Program-made: the position numbers and the translations under genes
The notes under the pieces: generated by a model
What the model was told of the DNA's origin: nothing
The model's input: only the letters and a program-made list of their open reading frames with translations
Database searches by the model: none
Source: Rebecca billardiae RCC1528
Taxonomy: Eukaryota > Haptophyta
Length of the DNA stretch: 64,000 nucleotides
Direction of reading: 5' to 3'
Assembly (NCBI GenBank): GCA_965240325.2
Contig: OZ251229.1
Coordinates: 2,170,001-2,234,000 of the forward strand
Shown: one piece after another, positions 10,901-19,900 of the stretch
Numbering within the stretch: position 1 is the first letter of the stretch
Layout of the letters: every line of letters begins with the position of its first letter

Positions 10901-11042
10901 TAGCGCCGAGGGTGGCGATAGCCAGCTCAGGCGTCTCACCGATGGGCAGGGCCACCCCCACACGGAGCACGATGTCGCCCACCGCTGTTTGGGGAGACAT
11001 GACTGCAGCCAGCAGCGCGGCGGCGGTAACAAGGCGAGTCAT
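4980..11042 (-). CDS. Receptor-like protein: two ANF/LivJ-type ligand-binding domains, one TM helix, nucleoside-hydrolase-like domain
   Basis: A single uninterrupted frame of 2020 codons. Order seen: a signal peptide (residues 1-22); a type 1 periplasmic-binding/ANF receptor domain (about 25-430; RVGVALPIGETPELA, later HIGLVHVDDAFGRGLADA); a second such domain (about 445-860; RVGLLGRFWGE, later RTIPSDYNIARLVVGYV); a Gly/Asp linker; one TM helix (about 904-930) followed by basic residues; then a nucleoside-hydrolase-like domain (about 950-1255). That domain has CDAGEDLDDEMALLMAHAL (Asp ligands like the DxDPGxDD motif, with Pro-Gly replaced), VVMGGVD, NNTFDLGAAEYF and NLYDVVALLA, so the usual metal-binding Asps appear present. 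The remaining 760 residues are mostly Ala/Ser/Arg-rich, with a structured-looking last 180. Topology predicts ligand binding outside and the hydrolase-like domain in the cytosol. I know of no such fusion. Whether it cleaves nucleosides is unknown. Confidence 0.85.
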   Translation of the reverse strand: MTRLVTAAALLAAVMSPQTAVGDIVLRVGVALPIGETPELAIATLGAIETWNRAPPCAVHLELVEGGVADTRGEEGTGLSALITARASGAVALIGAYRSAVTLAMARAATHLPVVLVSPRSTAPELSNAAELPHFARTVPSDELTALAIVAHITDHNWRHIGLVHVDDAFGRGLADAIEREGAARRLTLVRKGFAFDGDDGEVSGAIGQMVGLDGEPLRIVVVIAFGRHIRQLADGAAAAGVAGLTGHVILNGPESIELETATSLNERRLLHGSVVIEASGDDGSGRYERYINETWRRIHAANVSAMLPPAAASASNVSALIERGTPPATVMFADEAVEALGRAACHASADAVSTPTADALIASLRALRFEGATGPVRFDEHGARALGSAPVVLANVRFGGGSSVPSVVRIATFGTEGYSPAVAPLLFANDGTEPPADGQAAVLIRVGLLGRFWGEPTRRGERSKLATALLAVSHFNARNGTFAPVFDTLRDEGCDVVLDPRPLHSEGQPTVGVEQYLRGHASGWDVLVGAARSAVSEPVATLARIHSLPMVSYWSTAPSLSDAQVYPTFGRTIPSDYNIARLVVGYVRQWGWTRAAVLHVNDVAGAAYAQALQRHGAEAGVSFANVPFAEGDAASIADALGVLRRADHRILVCLTFLADLPSIVRNGTALGLFTARQHWIFTDMIGPSEYGALAEPDVALPLLGSVQIEAAGGWGAPAWERFRAQWAAGELAPAAELNAYLPPEGQLGAAWWEADEPNDIDALTYDAVAAMGLLACRSERDPNGWPVLPRQAWWRHGALAAGFESITGAVRFDAQSGDRSMESSRFTVRGFMPGTPHLDVSVRGSFVDGAWRFHLPVVFASGQRVPPADRAGAAEAASDGGGDGGDGDDGDGKSVVTTVVVVDSSSVLVTAVATIAIVAAAFATLLLWLRYRAAKRRLEGAAERAPPPVPLLVICDAGEDLDDEMALLMAHALQMEGRIELLGVIANLTPAYERARLVRGTLDVLGLQHVPVGIGTDGGSMAHGAGFLESAEYATPVSSERARQLEPGRALLYRVLSAAPPKSVTLLCISSLKDAALLLRDDAALCKDKLARAVVMGGVDVEQSRAERTLVPDSAHNNTFDLGAAEYFYRGCSALAIPVTVVSRHAAYAAPVPRVIYDQLAQSGNPIGWRLRKAQRDSIEGLWRRAAAPPGSAERRGLPERCDAAWFSKTFCSGRVEAEARSAEDPIWDLVVGFNLYDVVALLACVPGLCTELFEPLALGATPSPELPAPIHQGRLSAVSESDSVTERDTSSGGRDFSRSGRRAGRKALGAMARSFGSLKVHTGDASSLGHAELIGESAAAPGVCDGRALGEYMQTRIAASVGAGVGSGGRKEAVVVVLREDSLGCSTHGTALTLLTLRALLEFNALDCAALLVVRERVPATASADSAERAPSAEPGCAASPSCAPDAAAAAVPSMTLETASELGIVTAGSLLLADDDERGEGGAMDALVTRFEQLRAGGVRLVVPAGVPRLLARFGRVHAKLLREKVAEVVGVVAEPAPLAPELLGALDTQPAAGAAESGRSPDRRARQQLRVRLNAGSVTPQPSSLPTRAAPALVRSASAATEWELALERFRRGAVEPGAVETSSRSDDAGRRRDDPPNAPLPARAHSFKARPLRQSAPGIAGAPVAVPFGRSSASRSSKTRTTLTSRTSRSSAASPPAAPGRFPLPPWAHAGRRRPPPPSLPQIAASGEQRTSAARLAEIAAHAERLSASASASEQATIAMATSGTRGSPALAAAGAGRERAAPIALVPPEPSIYPSAPGEQFSSQCARLGVPVVGAPAALVRACALPRSVVDALLRLSGDFGQRMHARVRAKVEAALTSTAPGAGRLQPGWHVREFGASTACASDGWQAVSYLPAYGPVALLAVAQRSCATPLFGLQPVALVSGAWHHQLEPVPHVDAANVMAAMAHLCLKAATLNTHALNARAPPPSVADGDTRGRGVECAGVGWVPLGDTVPGWLAAPSAASAATTADDSEYA

Positions 11043-12568
11043 AGCGACACGCCAGTGTGTGTATTGTCGTGGGCGAGTTGGGGCGTGGTCGCTCGGTGGG
11101 CCCGGGGTCGCTCGGTGGGAGAGAGATTCACCAGCAGATTCCCGCCCCCAACTTGCATCATGGTTGCTTTCGTCGATGATGAGGTACAGTACTACCCTAC
11201 CACCAAGTCTATCTTCTATTACTACATACAGTACTATCTAGTATCATAAAGTAAATCCAGTACTTGATGAATATTGTACCGTACTATCATACTGAAAAAA
11301 GTAGGTATCTCCGCATCATCTCCTACGCCGCCTACAAGCTCTAAAAATCCTTGCCTGACGGCCGTCCACGCACGACGTCCTTCTCCGGCTCGTCGTCCCC
11401 GACACGGCAAGCTAAACGCGACCGCGATCGGCCAAGGCGTTCGCGATCTAGACCATTGAGAAGCTACACACCTATGATATGGCCCACCTCATGCGCACTG
11501 GACCCCCCTTTGGGAACGGGGAAGGGAACGCCACCGCGCGCGCGCAGTGCGAGCAGCGCAGAGGAGTGGCTCCCTAGTCCCTGCTCAAGTGCCAGGCAGG
11601 GAAGTTGCCCTCCATCGCGAATGATCGCTGCATGCGCGGCGCTATAGTGCGAGCGTTCTGCCAGCTCTGCAGCGTAACTCCGAGCTCGCGCGAGTCGTGG
11701 GCACGTCGCAGGGGCCATGCCAGGCGAGGGTGCGTACGCGTGTGCACCACCACAATCAAGATGGCAGTCGATCGCCCTCGAGTGCTGAGGACGACAGCGA
11801 GGGTGCCTTCGCGTGCGCACCAGACGTGCGCGACCCAGGACTATGAACGAATGGTGGGGTTTGATCCGCAGCGAAGTGCCGTCATACGGTAGGCCGTCGG
11901 ACGCTGGCCAGCTCGTGCTTCTGCACGGGAATCTATCTCATATCTGCAGCCACGCGAGTCACGCCGGCATGATGATAGCTCATTCGCTTATTAGCTGCGG
12001 CGGGCATGGATGAGTAGCGGTGCATGAGTAGCGGCAGACTCATGCTCATGAGCAGCGGCAGACTTACCCATCGTGATCATATGATGCTCGTCCGATAATG
12101 CGCAGTCACACCCAGTCACACACTGCCTGCGGCACGCGGCGGCAGGACTCGTGACACTGACTGATAGAGACTAATTCTATGATTTAAAGACACAGGCACG
12201 AGGGCGCGCATGATCATCATCGTAGTATATATATTCATATATATTCTCGTCATATATCCTACTGGCGACTACGAGGCGGGGGGGGGGCGACGGCGAGGAG
12301 CGCTGATCCTGATGTTTGTCCCTGCTGCTGCTCGATCCGATGCTGCTACCGAAATTGCTGACTCTTCAGAGTTCAGACGGCCGCGTCGTGGCCTGCGCGC
12401 GCCCGAGTTGTGCAGTAGTATGCATGCCATCACGCGAATATATATATAGTACATATATATATTATTTGCGATGACGGTCGTCAGTAATATATACATATTT
12501 AGTAGAGTAAGCCCGCCGCTGCTAGCGGCTGCTGCCAGTGCCATCGTCGTCGTCCGCGGCCGGACTAG
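11043..12568. other. Intergenic region, no gene recognised
   Basis: About 1.5 kb with the promoter of the receptor gene at the left and the 3' end of the membrane-protein gene at the right. Several short frames on both strands have no recognisable product. AT-rich patches lie at about 11170-11300 and 12210-12260. It contains one copy of a 35-bp repeat (12173-12207). Confidence 0.45.
12173..12207 (+). repeat. 35-bp dispersed repeat, copy 1
   Basis: This 35-bp stretch, starting AATTCTATGATTTAAAGACA, is identical to 62402-62436 in the same orientation. Flanking bases differ. Its origin is unknown. Confidence 0.85.
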
Positions 12569-15500
12569 CTACACGAGCGGCAAGACTTGGCGCGAGGATG
12601 GCTGCTGAGAGCCGCAGTGCGGGTGCCTGCAGCCCACGCCGCCGTCAGCCCCGCTCGCATGGCCGTGGTGATGGACATGATGATGCTCGCCCCGCACGCC
12701 GCCCAGCCCGAGCCCGTGGACGTGGATGGCGTGGTGCGAGAGCCGCGGCGGCGGCGGCCGAAGTGGCGCCAGCACGTCATCCTCGTCCCTCGGCTCGTCG
12801 GCGGGCGCCGCCACGGCGCCCCCCGCCGCCACCGCGCCCCCCGCCGCCACCGCGGCCTTCCGCGGCAGCGTCGGCGTCGGCGGGGGCCCGTGGCGGTCGG
12901 CCGTGTCGAGCTGAGCGCTCGAGCCGCCATCCGCCGAGGTCGCGGCCGAGGTGGGCGAGACTGCGCCGAGCCCCACGGGCGGCGGCGGCGAGCACTCGGC
13001 GGGCGGCGCAGCCGGAGGGCGCTCCACGTCGGGCGGCGGCCCCGACTCCCAGTCCACGGGCACGCCCGCCGCGGTCGCGAAGAGCTCGGGCGGGAACGCG
13101 TGCACCGGCACCACCTCGTACTCGGAGTGCTCGATCGCCACGTCCCGAGCGAGCACGGCCGCGCCGACGCAGACCAGCCCGAGGCTGATGAGGAGCAGCG
13201 GCAGCGCGGGCACGCGGCCGTGGCGCGTGACGGCGTCCGCGTAGACGCGCCAATCGTGCACGTACGAGGCGGCGGTTGTGCCGAGCAGCGCGAGGAGCGC
13301 GAGGTACAGCCAGAACGAGACCATCAGCGCGCAGTTGCGCACCTCGCGCCGCACGCACTTGTGCGGCTCGCGCCGTGCCGCCTCCTCCGCCACCCGCACC
13401 GCGCGGCACCAGCCGACGCACGCGCCGAGCGGCAGCGCGAGGAAGACGCCGCCGATGCACGCGAGCACGGGCCCAAAGCAGATGATCACGATGGGCACGC
13501 TCGGCTCGGCCGCGCGGTCGATCGCCACCGCGGCGAAGCCGAGCACGGTGAGCGCGTAGCACACGAGCGTGCCGCCGCACGTCCGGCAGTCCTGCTCGCC
13601 CGCGGCGGAGTCCGCAGCCACCAGGTCATGAAGCTGCCGGCCCGGCAGAGAACTCGGCCACTGGAAGGCGCAGACGGAGCCCAGGGTCAGGGAGAGGCCG
13701 AGCACGAGGAACAGGTTGTCGATCGAGAGCGCGCCGGTCTGCACGCGCCGGGCGCGGTGAGCGGCCGCCGAGAGCAAGCGGCGCCGGAGGCGCGTGCAGC
13801 GCGGTGAGCAACCCGCAGCGCGTGGCCGGCGCGCGGGTTTGAGGCACTCGGCGCGCGCGCGACGCGGAGAAGACGCGCGGCGCACGGCGCGCACAGCGCG
13901 CGCGGGCGCGCGCGCTCGAGAGAGAGGGAGCGCACACGCACGCGCGGCGGGCGTACTTCGTCCGAGCCGCGCCCCGCGAGGTACGTCCAGCGCGCGTACA
14001 CGCTGCCGCAGAGCGCCGCGCTCGCGCCCGTGTACACGATCACGCGCGTCGCCCAGATCGTGCGCGAGTGCGTGTCGACGTACTCGCTCGCGGCGTGCGA
14101 GCACTCGGCCTTGCGGATGACGCGCGAGAGCACGACGCAGAGCGCGACGCAGAGCAGCAGCGTGCCGCACAGCCACAGGTCGAAGCCCGCGCCTAACGCG
14201 TCCACGTCCGCCGCACTCAGCACTGACCCTAGCGTCCAATAAACGAACGGCGCCGGCGGCGCCTCACCCAGCGCCGACATTTCGGAGTAGGCGCTCGGCG
14301 CTGGCTGGCCGGTAGCGCGCACGTGCGTCGCGGTCAGCGTGAGAGGGAAGGGCGTGCTCGCCGGGTCGAGCCAGACGGGCTGCGTGTGCAGCAAAGCCCT
14401 GCGCCGCGCAGTGCACCGGGAGCATCCATGCCGCGAGGGGCGGAGGCGGGACCGTCAGTAGGCGGCGCGGCGCGCGCTCGCGCGCGCCGCGCGCGCGCGC
14501 GACGCTGCAGGGTCGGAGGCTCGCCGCCGCGCGCGCGCGCGCACCGGTCGAGCGGCACGGCGACGCGCACGCGGTTCGTCCAGCCCTCCTTGAGCGAAGC
14601 GGCGAACTGCTGCTCGCGCACGAACACACGGCCGGCCTTGCCGCTGTCGAGCGGCGTGCCGGCACGGAGCGTCGCGGGCGCGCCCACGCCGAACACCTGC
14701 CGCGCGGCCGTGAGCGCGTGGAGCGTGCGCCGGGGGTCGTGGCCGCCCCGCGCGAGCAGCTCGGCGCGCGTGGGCGCGTATCCGCGCTCCGACGCCTCGC
14801 GCACGGCGTCGAGCCAGTGAGCGTACTCCCCGGAGCACGAGCTTAGATTCGCCACCTCGGTCGGACTATGCCCGAATCTGGATACACCTGCCGAGCTGAG
14901 CCGCCACGGGATGCCACTGCCCGCGCGCGGCCGCCCGGGCTGCTGCCGCGACGCGACCGAGGCGGGCAGGCCGAGGAACGGCGACGCGCCCGCCGCCGCC
15001 TCCTCCTCGCTCGGCGGCCTCGGCACCTGCAGCGGCCCGGCGCGCGAGACTCGAGTGTAGAAACCCGTGCCATCTCCACTGTCACGCTCGCCGCCGAGAG
15101 TAAACGCGCCGCCCTTCAGCTGACGGCCGCCGTGCCGGCGCGAGCGACGGCGCCCGCGCCGGCTGCCGCCGCGCGCGTCCTCGGGGGGCGCGGCGGGCGG
15201 CGCGCTCGGCGGCGGCGCGCTCGGCGGTGGCGGCGCCGCCGACAGCGGCCCTGCGTCGGCGGACGGCTGCGCCGCGCCCTCGGCTGCGCTCTCAGCCGCC
15301 GTGGCAGAGGCGTTGTGAGCGGCCCCGAGGAGCGGCGCACGCGCGCCCTCGGCAGCCCAGCTCGCGTCGGCGTCGGCGTCGGCGTCCGCACCCTCCACCT
15401 CGCCCGCCGCGACCACCTCCTCCTCCACCTCCGCCGGCAGCGGCGACACGCGCGTCTCGTGCGCCAGCTCGAAACTGCCGAGCAGCCGACCGCTCGCGTC

Positions 15501-16394
15501 GTGGAGATTGTATCTCAACTCGAGCCGGGTCGCAAACGGGGCGTAGAGGACGAGGGCGTACGGGCCCGCGCGCGGGAGCGAGAGGCGCGAGGCCTCGAGG
15601 GTGAACGTCTGCGCCGTGCCCGTCACGTTGCCCCGCGGGCACGCGCCGCTCGGCGCGCCCTCCGCCTCGGCCGCCGCCGAGCCGCTGCCGTCGGCGCTAT
15701 CGCCACCGCCTGCGCCGCCCGCGCGGTCGCCGCCGCCGCCGTCCATCACCGCGGACACGACGTCTCCGGCGTCAAAGTCGTCGCGGCCAACGAGCTCGGT
15801 GCACCACTCCTCCCCGCCCCCGCCCTCCTCCGCGCCGCCGCCCACCTCCAGCCGGCAGAAGCTCGAGCAGCACATGCCCAGCTGCCACAGCGGCGCCGCC
15901 TCGAACGCGCCGTGACGCGCCTCGAGCAGCCGGCCGATGAGGACGAGCGCGCCGCCGAGGACGAATGCGCCGACGGTGAACGGGTGGGCGAGGACCATCT
16001 TCAGCAGCCGCCGCGCCACGTGCACGCGCGCGCGTCGTCGCGGCGGCTTGCGCGGCGTGCGCGGCCGGTCAGGCAATGGCTGCGCGGCGCTCGCGGGCGC
16101 GGCAGCGGCGAGCTCCCTCTCGAGGAGGTTTGCGAGCGACTGGCGCCCGCTGGCGGGCTCCGAGGGCGGCGCAATCACCTGCACCGGCGTGCCCGCGCCC
16201 GCGCCCGGCGGCACCGTCACGCACATCACCGCCTCGCCCACGAGCGCGTAGAATGTGTCGCCCTGCCGCAGACCGTCTGGGACGTAAACGAGGTGCGGCA
16301 CGCCGGCGGGCTCGGGCGCGTCGGAGCCGATGGCGTCGAAGGAGAGGTAGCTCGGGACGGAGAGCATCGACGCGGTGCGCGACGGCATCGGCAT
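12569..16394 (-). CDS. Large multi-pass membrane protein, unrecognised family
   Basis: Three exons join in frame to about 1153 aa: 16394-14545, 14398-13957, 13738-12569. The introns begin GTGCGC and GTACGC. Near the N-terminus, LVYVPDGLRQGDTFYALVG followed by MCVTVPPGAGAGTPVQVIAP resembles a short 'VPxGxxxGDxF / VxVPxGxxxGxxxxV' motif that recurs in algal and oomycete proteins (from memory). One TM helix lies at about residues 139-160. A long, acidic and Ser/Ala-rich region with an NVTGT glycosylation site follows and is probably outside the membrane. The last third has about seven hydrophobic helices (for example LWLCGTLLLCVALCVVL and VSFWLYLALLALLGTTAAS), then a His/Pro-rich tail with HHHVHHHGH. 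No transporter or receptor signature was recognised. Confidence 0.72.
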
Positions 16395-16978
16395 CGCACC
16401 GGGCGCCCGCGCGCGGCCGGCCTGGTCGCCGCGCGGCGGGAATGAGCAGCCGGGTCGTCACTTGCTTGCAGGAGCAGCTGTGGCCGGTGCGATTCCTCCG
16501 GCTTCGGCTTCGTGAGAACGGTGCCACGGGCCAAGCAAGACCACGAAGCTGAAAGGCCAAGGCCGCTGCTCACATTTCGAGCCGAGTCGCGAGTTTCTAT
16601 GTGCTGAGCGCACATATCTCCCGCGCTATCTCTCGGCGTTCTGATCAGCTTGGCGATGATGGGATGCTGTATCTGTAGTCCGAGGACGGTAAGCTACGGT
16701 CACCCCCTGTACACTCTGCTATGATACATGCACATGCTCCTCAGTCTCACCTGGCGCGCGCGAGCCGGCGACCCGAGTCAGCACCTGGGCCAGTGAGCAG
16801 TACTGGCAAGTGGCATCCTGGGAAGTAGTGGGAGGTGCCGCGCGAGTCACGAGATACGATGCCACGGCCACTATGACGAGCGAGCGCGGGGGCTGCGGCG
16901 TGTGCGCCCGCTGCGAGCACACGCTTCCCATGGCGGCTCAGACACGTGCGTGTGACGCGCCGCGTGCCGTCCCAGGCC
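16395..16978. other. Intergenic region, no gene seen
   Basis: Promoter and 5' UTR space of the multi-pass membrane protein at the left, and the 3' flank of AROM at the right. Both genes are on the minus strand. Nothing else was recognised. Confidence 0.45.
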
Positions 16979-19900
16979 TTAGGGGCGGAGCTCGAGCTCA
17001 AGGCGCGCGGGCAGCGGCGCGCCGGGCTCAGCATTCTGAATGCACTCGGCGAGCGCGCCCGCCATGGCCTTGCGCGGCGCCGCGCGGCCCGTCCACAGCT
17101 CAAACTGCGCCACGCCCTGCTCGAAGAGCATCTCCGAGCCGTACACGAGCGCGCAGCCCGCGGCGGCCGCGCCCTCGAGCAGCGGCGTCAGTCGCGGCAG
17201 GTACGCCGCGTCCATGACGGCGGGGCGATGCTGCTGCAGCAGGGGCGCGGGCACGCGCACGCCCGCGCTGCCCGGGACCGTGCCGACGACGAGCGTGAGG
17301 CGCGGCGGCGAGAACGTCGCAAGGTCCTCGACGAGCTGTGGGCACGCGGGTGCGTGGCGGCGGGAGCGTGCGTGAGCGAGGGCGGCGCTCGCTGGCTGGC
17401 GCCCACGCCGCAGGGGTGCCGTGCCGTGCGTGGTAGCGCGCACCTCGGCACTAAACTCCTCCGCCAGCGCCTTAGCCTTGCTCGTGGTCCGGTTCCAGAC
17501 GTAGAGCGGCGAGGCGCCGAGCTGGGCGAGCGCGAACAGCGCGGCGCGCGCCGTGCCCCCGCCGCCGAGCACGAGCCCGGCGTCCGCGCCGCCGTCGGCT
17601 GCGGCGCCCGCCGCGCGCGCGCCGCGCGCGTGCGGCTGCAGGCTGCGCGCAATCCCGATCCAGTCCGTGTTGTCGCCGAGCGTGCGCCCGTCGTCTGTGC
17701 GGATCAGCGTGTTGACGGCGCCTGCACACCGCGCGCGCGCGCGCGCAAGCCGCCGAGGCCGCGCCGCAGGTGCCGCGCCGCAGGTCGGGTGTGCGTGAGC
17801 GCAGCGTGCGCCGGGCGATGGCCGGCCCGGCGCGGCGCGCGGCGCGCGGCGGGCGCGCGGTGGGCGCGCGGCGCGCGGCGCGCGAGGCGGCGGCGGCTGC
17901 GTTGTCGGGCGCGCACCGATCTTCGCGGCCGCCGCCGTCTGGGCGTCGAGCAGCGCGTCGAGCTGCTCCTTCAGCGGGATCGTCACCGACGCGCCGCCGA
18001 AAGGTGGGGCTGAGCCCGCCTCGCCGGCGCCCGTCGCCGCAGCGCCGTCGGCGCCCGTTGGCGCGCCGTCGGCCGCGCCGTGCACAATCGCGCGGACGGC
18101 ATCGACGCTCTGTGCGTCCACAGCCTCGTATTCGTGCGGCAGCGAGTGCGCGGCGAAGGCGGCGTTGTGCATCGCCGGCGACGGGCTGCGGCCCACCGGG
18201 CTGCCAAAGATGGCGAACCGGCGCGCCCGCTGCGCAAAGCCCTGCGCCGCGCGCAGGCGAACGAGCTCGGCCACGCTCAGCTGGCCGGGCGCACCGGCGA
18301 CAAGCAGAGGATGCGTCACCGGCGTCATCGTGAGGTTGAGGACACGCGAGAGCTTGCCTGCGCGCCACGCGCGCGCGGCGGGGGGCCGAGGCGTGCGTGC
18401 GTGGGCGCGCGAGCGTGCCGGTGCCTCAGAGCAGACTCGCGCGGCACGGGGCGCGGCCGCAGCACTGGGCGCGCCACGCGCCGCGCGGAGGCAGGCCTCG
18501 CGCGCGCGCGCGGCGCGGCCGCGCGGCTCACCGGCGTCGCCGACACAGATGCAGATGACAGCGGCGTCCGAGCGCTTCTGCCGCAGCTTGCCCAGCATGC
18601 GGTCCGCGAGCGCGCGCATCGCGAGCGAGTCCGCCGCGGACTCCGCGCGCAGCACGAGCTTGGCGATCGCCTGCCACGCACCGAGGCACAAGCGGGCGCA
18701 GCAGACGCGGGCGGGCGGCGCGCGCCGGGCGCACGCACGCGTCGGTACACGCACGGGGGGGCACAGCACACGTTGGGAGAAGTGGCGTCGTGAGGCGGAG
18801 GCGCAGGCTCGGGCTCGGCGCGGTCCGCCCGGCGGCGCGCCCGCCCGCGGCCCCGCCGGCACCGCCGTGACGCGCGCGCGCGCGCACCGCCTTCCCGTCC
18901 AGCGCGCACGCCGTCAGCAGCTTCTCTGGGTCGAGCTCGCCGCCGGTCGGCGTGCGATGGAAGTCGTGCGTGGAGCCGATCACCGCGGTCACCGCGCCGC
19001 ACGCGGCGACGACGGCGTTGACGAGGTGCTTGGTGCGGCCGACCTCGACGTCGAGGAGCTCGACGGCCGCGCGGCTCGCCACCGCGCACGCGCCCTTGTA
19101 CGCCTCCTCCGACCCGTCGAACTTGCCGCCCTCGCCCTTGGAGCGCAGAGTGAACACGAGATTGCATCTCGTGTGCCGCCGGAGCGTCGCGATGGCCTCG
19201 CCGTGCGCGCGCGCCGACGTGTCGGCGAGGAGGTCGGCGCGGAGCTCGAGGGCGTCGACGCCGAGCGTGAGCTGCGGGAGCTTGGGCACGAGCTCCGCCA
19301 CCGTCGGCGCCGAGAGCGTGAGGAAGAACGAGTGCTCGCGCGGCACCGGCGGCGGCACGTCGCCGGTCACGCGCCGCACGAATCTTACGAAATCGTCCGT
19401 GACCGCCGCCCATTCCTCGTCGCCCTCGCGGATGACGAAGTCGTGCGAGGAGACGGCGGCGTAGAGCGGCGCGCGGCGCTTGAGCACGTCGAGCGTGGAC
19501 TCGCCGTACGCCGGGCGCTGCGCCGTCGAGCCCTCGCCGTCGAGCGTGCGCACGATGTCCGCCGCGGACTTGTCGATGTGAACGACGATGGCGCCCGAGC
19601 CGGCAAGCAGCGCGCGACTCGCCTCCGACTCGACGACGCCGCCGCCCGTCGAGATGACGGCGGCGGTGGCGTGCTCCTCGAGCACGCCGCCGAGCAGCGC
19701 GCACTCGGCCGCGCGAAACCCCGCCCAGCCGTGCTGCTCCACGTACGCCGACACCGCGCCGTGCCGCGCGACGAAGCGCTCGTCAAGGTCGACGAACACG
19801 CGCCCGAGCGCGCGCGCGGCCGCGGTGCCGAGTGACGTCTTGCCCGAGGCGCGCATGCCGACGAGGACGAGCGAGGCGGCGGAGGCGGCGGAGGCGACGG

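Noticed and set aside
6873-11249. A 1458-codon open frame on the plus strand opposite the receptor gene
   Set aside because: It is Arg/Ala/His-rich with no domain and mirrors the codon bias of the minus-strand gene. High GC makes antisense frames long. The minus strand carries recognisable domains throughout.
14868-16445. A 525-codon plus-strand frame opposite the large membrane protein
   Set aside because: Arg/Ala-rich shadow; the opposite frame has TM helices and joins to two further exons in phase.
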